DNA from: Carposina sasakii
Lineage: Eukaryota > Arthropoda > Insecta > Lepidoptera > Carposinidae
Assembly (NCBI GenBank): GCA_014607495.2
Contig: CP053152.1
Coordinates: forward strand, 15,887,207-15,951,206
Direction of reading: 5' to 3'
DNA: 64,000 bases
The position numbers and the translations under genes were made by a program. This document shows, in pieces, positions 47,492-57,411 of the stretch (positions are counted from its first letter, which is position 1; each line of letters opens with the position of its first letter). The notes under the pieces are model-generated. The model had not been told where the DNA came from. It saw only the letters and a program-made list of their open reading frames with translations, and ran no database searches.

Positions 47492-48997
47492 TCAACTGTA
47501 CGCAATCGAGGATCTGGCCAATGCGTCCCACTTCTGCCTTACTGGGCAGAGCTCGCTGAAGGCGTTATGGTCCGCCTTGACCAGCCCCGCTCGCGTACAG
47601 CTTATGCATGAAGGCGCCTCTCCCGCCAGCCAATCCGCACACTGAGCCCGCATATGCTGCCCACCGCAGTGGCTGCACCTCTCCACGGCGTCAGTGCAGA
47701 AGCGACGGCCGTGTCCGTACCCCAGACATTTGGAGCATTGAATCAGGGGGGATTGGTCCTCCACCCTGACCCTCTGCATATCCAGGTGCACCGACCCGGC
47801 CGCCGTCATCCGCTGCCAAACCCTGGTGGAAGTGCTGACCACTATGTGCACCATATGCGGGTTCCGCGTCCTTTTGCGGTACTTTACCACTACATCCTTT
47901 TCCTCATCGTCGAGGCCATCAAAGACAGCCCTATTCTGGTTCCTAAGGGCGATAGCGATGTCATCATCACTATTACATTGTAACACCCCCTTAAGAACCA
48001 GCAACGGGTTCCTGTTTTTGATTTCCTCGACGACGAGGTGGTCTCCAGCCTTTTTAATCTTATCTTTCACCTTATCTCTTTCTTCCCTAGTTTTACACCC
48101 CAGGATAACTTTCCTATCTTTAGCCTTCCTGACCCTATCTATTTTGATATCGCCATTTTTGGCGTCTACGGCCTTTCTTATTTTTACTAGGACCTCTTCC
48201 CCGGTTTCCATATCGTCCTTCGAGCTGACAACGATGGAATGCAGCGAGCTCAGCGCGAGCTTTGGCGGCGACTGTCGCCGTGAGGGTCCAGGCGTATTCT
48301 GCAGAGACTGTGGTAGGCCGGCCACCACGCTGGCGTACGTTGCCTCATTTCGCTGCAGGATTCTGCCCTGTTCCGCGATCGCTGCTTTCACCTCGTCCAT
48401 CTTTGTGGCGTTTTGCTCCAGCATCTTTTTGTGTTCCTCTACTTTTTCTTTAAGGGCCCTGACCTCTCTGTTGGCTTTGCTAGCCTGGCTCTCCACTTTC
48501 TCGCCCATTGAGAGTCTTCTCTGGGTCAGGCGCCTCTCGTCCTCCGACTCTTTGATTATCTTGAAGAGGGTGTCGAGGGCTGTTAACACCCCCTCCTTTA
48601 TGTCGGTGCGTATGTTCCTGCCCCATCCGATAAGGGCTTTTGCCGTTTTTACAGTCTTTGTCGCTTCAAAGATTCGGGTTTGCGTGGGTGCCCTCGCGAC
48701 TGGGAACTCGGTAGGAACATATCGCTCCTCCTCGTGGTCGTATACTCCGTCAATATCGACGCTTGCCAGGGAAGGTCGGTATACCGGTCTTTGTGCTGCT
48801 TCCGATTCCTCCTCTCGGTATTTATAACTCTCCTCGTCGCCTCCGGAGGGGCCCGGGGTGAAGGAAAGCTTTTTCGGTGGAGGTAGCCCTGTCGCTGGTG
48901 GTGTGGACGATGACGACGGCTTCGCCTTCGTAGTCGTCCGCTGCAGCTCCTTTGAGGGTCTCAGCCTCGTGACTGGGGTGCGCGCGCCAGGCATCAT
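47492..48997 (-). CDS. Retrotransposon ORF1 (gag-like), intact, 501 aa
   Basis: The product should bind element RNA and target it to telomeres. It starts MMPGARTPVTRLRPSKEL and ends SSIAYS. Order: Pro/Ser-rich basic N-terminus; RIFEATKTVK-type helix region; long Lys/Glu coiled-coil (about 165-230); YASVVAGLPQ; RNQNRAVF; YRKRTRNPH; and three zinc knuckles near the C-terminus (CSKCLGYGHGRRFC, CSHCGGQHMRAQC, CISCTRAG...H...C). There is no stop or frameshift over 1.5 kb, although neighbouring copies are broken, which suggests recent selection or recent insertion. No ORF2 follows. Confidence 0.9.
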   Translation of the reverse strand: MMPGARTPVTRLRPSKELQRTTTKAKPSSSSTPPATGLPPPKKLSFTPGPSGGDEESYKYREEESEAAQRPVYRPSLASVDIDGVYDHEEERYVPTEFPVARAPTQTRIFEATKTVKTAKALIGWGRNIRTDIKEGVLTALDTLFKIIKESEDERRLTQRRLSMGEKVESQASKANREVRALKEKVEEHKKMLEQNATKMDEVKAAIAEQGRILQRNEATYASVVAGLPQSLQNTPGPSRRQSPPKLALSSLHSIVVSSKDDMETGEEVLVKIRKAVDAKNGDIKIDRVRKAKDRKVILGCKTREERDKVKDKIKKAGDHLVVEEIKNRNPLLVLKGVLQCNSDDDIAIALRNQNRAVFDGLDDEEKDVVVKYRKRTRNPHMVHIVVSTSTRVWQRMTAAGSVHLDMQRVRVEDQSPLIQCSKCLGYGHGRRFCTDAVERCSHCGGQHMRAQCADWLAGEAPSCISCTRAGLVKADHNAFSELCPVRQKWDALARSSIAYS

Positions 48998-51181
48998 TGT
49001 GGCGGAGGGGGAAACAGTAATAACTAACTTAACCTAGTACCGTGGCAAAAAGTGCTCAGGGTAGTCTAATTATAAATAAAGTAAAAGAACAGTCAACAAG
49101 AACAAAATAAAAACAGTAAATAAAACAACTAAAACTAATATCCTGGCAGAATACTGCCCAGGATGTCACTTAAAAACTAAGGTCGCCGGCAGGGGGAGCA
49201 AAGTCAAAAATAAATTTTTTGACTCTACCAGAACTCTTATGTAGAGTCTGGGGTCCAGGCTGGTCAAAAAGGCCTCGGTCCGGTGAGTCCAGCCGCGAAA
49301 GCCCCGACTCTCTACGGCCACCCGGGCCTGAGTTACCGTCGCCAAGGATTTTCCAAGATGGCGGCCAAGTCCGCCAAAATGTCGAAACCCAGCGGCTCTC
49401 TTCCCAGCGGGCGCAGACAGTCGTGGCCCCCTAGCCTGAGTTCACCAGGCCGGTCCGCGTCAATTTTGAAAATTTTGAAAATTTTCCTGAAAAATCCTGA
49501 AGGGATTTTTCAGGTTTGTCACACTCTCCTGCCAGCGACGAGACGAAGGCCGAAAACCCCGTCCCTGTGCGACGTCTGGTTCGGAAGCTACAGGTCCGCA
49601 AAGTAAGCGTGGCACAGTGGGATCTCCCCCAGTACCACGGGATCTCGCGGGGGATATTGCGGCAAAACCGAAATATCTACCACAGCTCCTCCCCCAGTAG
49701 GCGCGGGAAGTCGCGGCCCCCTCGTCGGGCGTTCGCCGGACCAGGCTTACGTGCCTCCTGAAAAATTCCTGAAAAATATTTTTTCAGGATTTTTCAGGTG
49801 CAAACCACAGATCTCAGCGTGGCAAAGCCAATGGTGGAAACCCCGACCTCACGCGACGCCTGGTTTAGGAGCTACGGCCCCGCGAAGAAGCCGTGGACTG
49901 GGGATCTCCCTTTGCCACCTCTGAAAATATATTGCAGAAGACCAGAATCGCCACAGATCGGCCGGTATGGAACCGATTTCCTCGAGCTTGGGCTCCCCGA
50001 GCTCGTCTCGATGAGACCCGTCGATCTGTGTACGTCACTGTCCTGAAAAATAATTTTGAAAAAATAATTCCGAAAAAGGTCCTCCTGAAAGCGTTGTAGC
50101 TTCCGACCCAGAAGTCGCAGCGGCCTCGTGCAAAACTTATTCTATTCCTTATTCTAATTACAACCTAAAGTAGTGACGCGCTTTACTCCAGTCCTTCAGG
50201 GGGCAGTTTTCAGATTTTCCCCTGACTATATTTCAGGGGTTTCCGCTCCCGCCCACCTGTGTGGGGTGTCAAACGATAGGGCTTTTTGCGTACAATCACC
50301 CTGTACCCTTTAAATATTTTTATTACTGACACTCTATTTTTAATTTGAAATAAACAAAATTTAAAACTTAAAAACGTATTTAAAAAATATAAAAATCAAC
50401 TTTAAAAATATAGTAATAAATTTAGCCTATTAATTAAATTACACACAATTTTTTGTACCTAAATTTTTTCGCTGAAGTCTTATACTTCAGGAGTTAACTT
50501 TTTGCTTAAAATTTAAAATGCTTATATTTAGGAAACTTACAGTCTATAATTGTTCAAATTTTTACACAGGGTACATCCACACTGACACTACACAAAAGTA
50601 CATTTATAAGTATGTGTTCCTGATCTATTTCAGGAGTTTTTGTTCACTGAAATTTTTGGTGATTTTCGGAGTGCTGTAGTTCCTTCAGTTGTTGTCCGAT
50701 CTTTATGCTGAAAAGTTTGCCGAGGTCGCGGCGACGAGTACTACCGAGCCCAATACTCCAATCGCGGCGGTAGGCTCAGCTGGCGATTTTCGACAAAAAC
50801 AACGAAACTTTCACGGCTTATCGCTCAGCCGTCTTCAGCGATATGAAGCTGAAACTTCTCAGGAACAAACTTCCGGTTGACAGCTCTCCAGTGGTGTGAA
50901 AAAAAGTAGGGGTCGTGGCGACTAATCGCGCGCCGTAGCCCGCCGAAAGTTTTACCAACCGCAAAAAGATGTTTTTTGGGTGGTAATGGCACTAAACTTT
51001 CACCGATTTCACTTTGAAAACTGTCACCGGATAGCGCTCGCCAGCGCGCTTCTTATGACACTTTAAAAGTCACCAAATTCGCACTTTTACTATTTTTTTT
51101 GAATTTTTTCGCGCGGAGCTTCGCAACAAAATTCGTCCGTCACTTCCCACGAGTGTTTGCGACACTTGGGGCAGCGTCACT
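48998..51181 (-). promoter_or_regulatory. 5' UTR / internal promoter region of copy 2
   Basis: 2.2 kb, largely different from the 5' UTRs of copies 1 and 3 but with the same kinds of motif: a YY1/Pho-like CAAGATGGCGGCC at 49354-49366, a perfect 12-bp stem CCTGAAAAATCC/GGATTTTTCAGG at 49486-49514, and a nested pair at 49757-49798. Confidence 0.55.
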
Positions 51182-51385
51182 GGTTAGGTTAGGTTAGGTT
51201 AGGTTAGGTTAGGTTAGGTTAGGTTAGGTTAGGTTAGGTTAGGTTAGGTTAGGTTAGGTTAGGTTAGGTTAGGTTAGGTTAGGTTAGGTTAGGTTAGGTT
51301 AGGTTAGGTTAGGTTAGGTTAGGTTAGGTTAGGTTAGGTTAGGTTAGGTTAGGTTAGGTTAGGTTAGGTTAGGTTAGGTTAGGTT

Positions 51386-51388
<3 letters not shown>
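51182..51388 (+). repeat. Telomeric (TTAGG)n array T3
   Basis: 207 bp of perfect TTAGG units between copy 2 and copy 3. Confidence 0.98.
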
Positions 51389-51421
<33 letters not shown>

Positions 51422-51590
51422 TGTATTTCTGCTGCTTCCCTGGCTAGCAAGTTTGCCAGGGATTGTGTACATTTTTTCTTACTTTCTAGAGGTAATTAAT
51501 ACTCGATCGTGAAGCGATCTTACTAGTATCTATTCTACAAAAAGTTCTCTGTGTATTGTCTAACTTTAAGTGGCCTATCTGTGTTGTTCG

Positions 51591-51609
51591 AGTAGTTGGG
51601 ATTACTACT
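51591..51609 (-). ncRNA. 3'-UTR hairpin H1 of copy 3
   Basis: Arms AGTAGT and ACTACT around TGGGATT, followed by TAATCTG. Two internal pairs differ from the other copies and both sides changed together. Confidence 0.7.
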
Positions 51610-51972
51610 TAATCTGTGTCTACACTACTTACTAATACTGTTGTTTGGGGATTTGTTAGGATAAGCAGCTCTTATACTTTATTTCCAAGATTTCGTTCTT
51701 TATCTTATACTTATACAATGTTTTACCTTATACTCTATTTCTTCTTATGTATATATTTTCTCTTTACTATTATTTATGTTTTTCCGTTCTTTTCCCTTAT
51801 AACTTATATTACAATTCTTACTTAACTTATCATACTTACTTATTATACTTATTACACATATTTTACGTTATAAAACATGCCCAGCTGTCCTGGAAGCATT
51901 TCTGTTTCTTAATTATATCGTGGCGACTAAACTATCCTTATATACTTATTATATAATTTGTTTAGTCCTTAT

Positions 51973-54900
51973 TCACTTAGTTTTGTTTCGCTGCGTTACA
52001 ATTTTTGCGACCTCCTTACAGTAGTCCAAGAAACTGTCCCTAACTCCGCCGTCGCTGATGAGGTGCCGAATATTCCTCAGCGATATTTCGGCTCCCATCG
52101 CGTTTTCGGCGTTGTATCGCCTAACGGCAAAGCAGGGGCAGCTGACCAACACGTGTGGGACTGTCTGGGCCGTTCCCGGCTCACAAATGCACGATGGGTC
52201 CTCCTTACACTTGAACTTGGCCAAGTATTCGGAGAACCCCCCGTGCCCCGTCAAGACCTGAACCAGAAGCGGATCCAACTTTATTTTTCTTATGAGATGA
52301 TATGCCGCCACGGCATCCGGTAGGAAAAGTCTCGTTACTGAGGCGGTCCCCTCCTTCTGGTACCGCTCGTCCCACTCTCTCACCGTGTCCTCCCTCAAGG
52401 TTCTCTTGGCGTATGATACTGGGCAGGCATCATAGTCGGGTCTCTTCTTGCTATGGAGGGCTGCGTCTTTTGCGAGAGTGTCCGCCCTCTCGTTGCCCGC
52501 CAACCCGACGTGTGCTCTGACCCAGTACCACTCCACCACCTTTTTCCTCCGCTCGCACTCCTTGAGGTTCCTGCGGATTTTAACGATGAGTGGGTGGAAC
52601 GAATACTGGTTTTTCAGAAGGTCGAGGGCCGAGCGAGAGTCGCTGAATATGGCACATTTACTGTGTCTGCCATTCAGGATCAGCTCCGTGGCCCTCAGCA
52701 GCGCGTATACCTCCGCCTGAAATACGGTACAATACGGTGACAGCCGGAATTTCATGGATCGGATTTCGGCACCGCCATACCACAGGTCAGCGATGCACCT
52801 ACCTTCTCCTGAATCCGGCTGCCATCGGTGAAGATGCGAAGACCTTGGTCTTCAAGGCCGTTGAGCTGTTCCTCGTCTTCCAGGCATTGATATTCCACCC
52901 TCACGCACTCTGCGGGGTGTGGTGCGCTGCTGAATTCGGCTCTCCGCTCCATGTCTCGGTCTGCCAGTGTTCGCAGGGATCCGCCGCTCTTTAATTCATA
53001 AAGCGCGGCCGCTTCCTGGATTCGAAGATCCAATGGAAGCAGCCCTGCGAGCACTAGCGCCGAGTTCAAGGAGACGGTCCGGTATGCTTTAATGATCTTT
53101 TGGGCAAAAGCCCTCTGGATGGCATTCAGCCTCTTCCTCATTCCGAGTTTCCCCACCGCCGATGACCATGCACCCGCCGCATACATCATGATGGGTTCGA
53201 CTACCGCCACGTATATCGTTCTGATGACTTCCGGCTGGAGGCCCCAGCTCACCTTTGCCGCTCTCGAAAGCTGCCTATAGATGCCGTAGGCTTTCCTGCA
53301 TTGTTCGAGGGCGTGCGCGTTGAAGGTGAGCTTTTCGTCTATGGTCAGGCCCAGAATTTTTATTTCTTTGAGAGGCCGATGTCGCTCCCGCCCATGCGCA
53401 GGAGGGGGGAATCGTATTTGAGCCTTCTTGTTATTAACATTGCCTTTGTTTTATGCGGCGCAAATTTTAATTTATTGCTATTTCCCCACTCCCGCACATA
53501 CGCGAGGGCGGCATTTGCCCTCGCCTGAATTTCCAAAGCGGTTTCTCCGGAGAACATCAGAACGACATCGTCCGCAAAGGCTTGACAATATTCGCCCCTC
53601 TTTTCCAGTGTGTCGAGTAGGGGGTTCAATAGGAGATTCCAAAACAGGGGACCTCCTATCGAGCCCTGTACACATCCTTTTGTGGTCCGCCTCTGGCACA
53701 GACTACCGGCGTATCTTACTGATACCTCTCTCTCATTCAGGTAATCATCCACAAGCCTCCGTAAATTCACGGGGCACTTGGTTTCGGCCAGACGGCATTT
53801 TATGGCCGGCCACCAGGCGCTATCGAAGGCGCCCTCTATGTCGAGGGACACCATCAGTACTATCTTTTTTTCTTTCAGACTCGTGCGGATGTACCCATCA
53901 GGGCACAGAGGGCGTCCTCGGTGCTCCTCTGCGGCACAAAACCATATTGCCGCCCACTCATCTTCGGAAGGGTGTGCCATCTTAGCCTCTTAACGAGTAT
54001 TTTTTCCACGATCTTCCCAGAACTGGAAGTAACCCGATTGGTCGGTAGGACTTGGGTTTTGTGTAATCTTCCTTCCCAGGCTTTCTCAAAATGACCACGT
54101 CGGCGCTCTTCCATATTCTGGGGAAGCAGGATATCTCTAAGCACTTATTTGCTATTGCCAGGAATGTATGTGGGTCCGCAGCTATGGCTTCGCGACAAAT
54201 GTCAGGCGCGAGGCCGTCAGACCCAGGCGCTTTCTTAGGGTTGAAGCTCTCTGCTGATGCCCTTAACTCCTCTATGGTAAAAGGGGGATCATATATTTCG
54301 TTGTGTGTGTCAGCGTTTACTTTAGAGGCTTCAACCCTAACACGTTTGTGGATCTCAGTGTCCTCGTCCTCCCTGTCTTGCGGATAAAAGGTATCTGTTA
54401 GGACTCTGGCGGACTCTAGCGGACTCAGAGCGCTCCCATCTATTACCAGGGGCGTATCTTCCTGGCGTTTTGAGGTTCTCCCGACTACCCTGTAGATGCC
54501 GTCCCACATGGACTCCCGATCCTGCTTTTGGCAAAACTGTTTCCAACTCTCGACCTTGGCTTTATTTACCTCACTCTCATAATGTTCCTTGTGTTTCAGA
54601 TATCGGTCGACGACCGCAGCCCTCCGGACCGGCGCGGCACACCGGATGCGGCGCTTCTTTGTCGTCAGTTCCTTCTTGAGCTTGGCGAGTTCATCATTCC
54701 ACCATGGTAAGTCAAATCTTCTTTTGTTGGTAATTTTGCGAAGGTTCTGGTCACACGTTTTTATTATTGAAGCAGTGTAATTTTGTATGATTATTTGCAA
54801 TTCTTCTTTCCCAGTAACTTCCGATATGTTTCTGACATCATTTTGGACCTCCAGTTCCTGTCTCAAGTCAGCGCGGAACTTCACCCAGTCGACGTCCTTT

Positions 54901-55676
54901 GTTTTATATATTCTGGTACTCCTCTTGATGTCAGTTCCCCTTGATCTTACCATGTTCAAATTGAAAATGATGGCATTGTGGTCCGAAGTCGTCAAGCCCG
55001 TGTCGACTCTCCAGTCATCGATGTGCCCCAGCAGGCCCCGACTGCATGCAGTAATGTCAACCGAGCTCTGAAACCTTCGGCCTCCCCGTATAGTGTCGAA
55101 AGTTGGAACGCGGCCACTAGGGTCATTGAGGACATGCATCCCCAACTCGTCGAGTACCCCCGCCAGGTCCTCGCCCCTACTGTTATCGCTGACGCTTCCC
55201 CAGCACACATTCCAGGCGTTGGCATCCCCTCCGATGACGATCCGACTCGTACCTATCTTCCGCACCACATTTCTTATGTGATCTAGGTATGGAAGTATGG
55301 GCAGAGTATCCTCCATGTATACAGAGATTACCCCGATGTTCCAAGATTGAGTTTTTAATATCGCCACCGCATTGTTCTCCGTACTTAGTGTCGGGCACTG
55401 CTGCAGGTCAATGTCTTGGTCAAACACGACTATCGCTGCCTTGTTAATTTTTTCACTTTTCCGGAGACATTGGGTGACTCTGACTCCTGGGTAATCTCTC
55501 ATGGTCCCCACACTTCCCACATAAGGCTCCTGGACTAGTGCAAAAGCCGCTCCTCGCTTGACCGCCTCCAGAATTAGTTCCTGGGTGGCGAGCTGTTTTT
55601 TCTGCAGGTTCGCTTGGATAACTTTGTATGGCCTTGCACTGTCCTGGCGTGTTTGCGGCACGGTAGGTTGTCCCAA
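51973..55676 (-). pseudogene. Retrotransposon ORF2 with at least four frameshifts
   Basis: The endonuclease and N-terminal part are open from about 55676 to 53982 (QANL, QEPYV, GGDANAWN, SSVDIT, TSDHNAI). Frame changes then occur near 54020, 53900, 53300 and 52760. The segments still show SLDIEGAFDSAWW, QAFADDVVLMF (catalytic FADD kept), IFTDGS, FSDSRSALDLL and HVGLAGNERADTLAKDAA. No ATG opens the frame near the ORF1 stop (55693), unlike copy 1. Not functional as read. Confidence 0.85.
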
Positions 55677-55692
55677 GGTCCCGTGGTCTACC

Positions 55693-57411
55693 TTAGCAGT
55701 AGGCGACCCTCGACCTGGCTATCCTGTCCCATTTCTGCTTAATGGGACAGGCCGCATCGAACGCATTGTGGCTCCGGTTTCCCGGTTCCACCCTTGCGCT
55801 CACGCAGTTCTTGCACTCCGGTTCCAGGCCGCCCTGGAAGCTTGTGCACTCTGCCCTCAGGTGCGGGCCACCGCAGTGGCTGCAGAGATCCACGGCTTCC
55901 GTACACAGCCTCTTGCTGTGTCCAAAGCCGAGGCATCTTGTGCACTGGATCAGCGGGGACTGATCGGACACGTGTATCCTCTGCAGGTCTACGTGTATCC
56001 TACCAGCCCCCGTCAACGCCTGCCACACTCGAGGGGACACTTGGAGCACGACGTGTTCCTGCAGTGGGTTCCTGGCTTTACGTCTGAACCTAATTGCGGC
56101 TCTGAAGTCGCTCGCTTCGATATTTCTTAGAATATCGGCGTTTTGCTTCTTCAGTGCCGCAATTATGTCCTGATCAGAGTTGATAGCCAGGACATCCTTC
56201 AGGATAACCAAGGGGTCCCTGTTTTCTTTCTCCTCCCATTGCAGGCCCCCGTCGCGCTCCTTCACCCTCTTCCTTACCTTTTCCATTTCCTTAGGAGTGC
56301 AGCTGACCAGGACCCTTTGGTTTCTGGCCTTCCGCACCCCTTCTACTCTTATTCCTGTCTCCTTTGCTCCAATGGCTTTCCTCAATCTCTCTATGATCTC
56401 CTCACTGGTGCTTTGATCGCCGCCCGTGGACACTACTGCTGTCTGCAGCGTCGGTCGGCGATCATGCGCCAGTGTCTCCTCCTTCATTGCTGCAGGGGTA
56501 CTGGCGGCTTCGGCATAGGTTCTTCGGTGCTCTTCTACCGTTTCTCTTACTTCTTTCAAGCCTTGCACCACCTCCTGCAGACCAGATCCCTTTCTGTAGT
56601 CCTCCATCTCCCTCCTAAATCCCTCTAGTATCCCGGTGTTTTTTTCTATTATTTTTTTGTGTTCTTCTATCAATCCCTTCAGATCTTCCCTTTCACCTTT
56701 CACGTCCTTTGCCACCGACTCAGCAGTTGTTGCTGCGTGTCCTTGACCGTCTTCTAGTCTCTGTCCTACGCTCTTCTTCCGCTTCTTTCACTAGACCAAG
56801 AAGACTGGTGAGGGAGTTTTTGACCGTCGTCTTGATGTCTGTCCTGAGGTTTCTAGCACTGTCCAGCTGTATGTTGGCGGACGTGAACAGTTTCTTCGCC
56901 TCGAGGATCCTGGACCTAGTAGGTGCCCGCTCCATTGGGACGATGTCAGCCGGGAGATATTCCCTACTTTCATCGCCCCCGTGGGCGCGCCCCCCCAGGT
57001 CACTCTTGCGAGGTAATTCGTATGCTGGTCGCCCGGTTCTCTTGGAGAGGTTTGTACTGGGTTTAACGTTGTTTTCCCAGTTGGACCGGGAGAAAAGATA
57101 AGCAGCTCCGGCTGTGGCGGGTTCTTCTTCGGTGTCGGTGAGGTTTTGCCCGGTTTTTGGTTATCTGCAGATTTGCTGGTTCGCGGCTGCGGTGTGAAAG
57201 TTTTGTTTGCCGGGGACGACCGAGACTCGATCTCCTCCACGCTGGTCAATACTCTTGATAGGGGAGGTCCTGCCTTCCCCTTGTCTATTGCGTTCCCTAC
57301 TGAGGAACTCCTCGCAACCTTTGCTGCGCCTCTCGTATCCCCTGTCTTTGGGGATGCGCTTGCTCTGCGTGGGGGAGGTCCGCCCGCCGGAGATCTCACC
57401 CCAGACATCAT
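55693..57411 (-). pseudogene. Retrotransposon ORF1 (gag-like) with at least two frameshifts
   Basis: The N-terminal part (from MMSGVRSPAGGPPPRRAS at 57411) is open to about 57000. The frame then shifts to ERAPTRSRILEAKKLFTSAN (56935-56720), and again near 56750 to a third frame open to 55693. The last part has NADILRNIEA, FRRKARNPLQEH and three zinc knuckles (CTRCLGFGHSKRLC, CSHCGGPHLRAEC, CKNC...H...C). It ends SRVAYC before TAA. Confidence 0.82.

Larger units (their letters stand above)
46602..51181 (-). mobile_element. Telomeric retrotransposon copy 2: ORF1-only, no ORF2
   Basis: The element starts AGTGACGCTGCCCCAAGTG after CCTAACC (51181) and ends in a 40-base poly(A) (46641-46602) next to CCTAACC, so both ends look complete. 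It is 4.58 kb: a 2.2-kb 5' UTR, an intact 501-codon ORF1, then 850 bp of AT-rich 3' UTR. Nothing resembling endonuclease, reverse transcriptase or RNase H is present in any frame. The 3' UTR carries hairpins H1 (46836-46854) and H2 (46651-46678) like the other copies. It must use enzymes made by related elements. Confidence 0.85.

Noticed and set aside
47826..48827. 333-codon plus-strand ORF
   Set aside because: It is antisense to the intact ORF1 of copy 2, which has zinc knuckles and conserved motifs. The plus frame has none.
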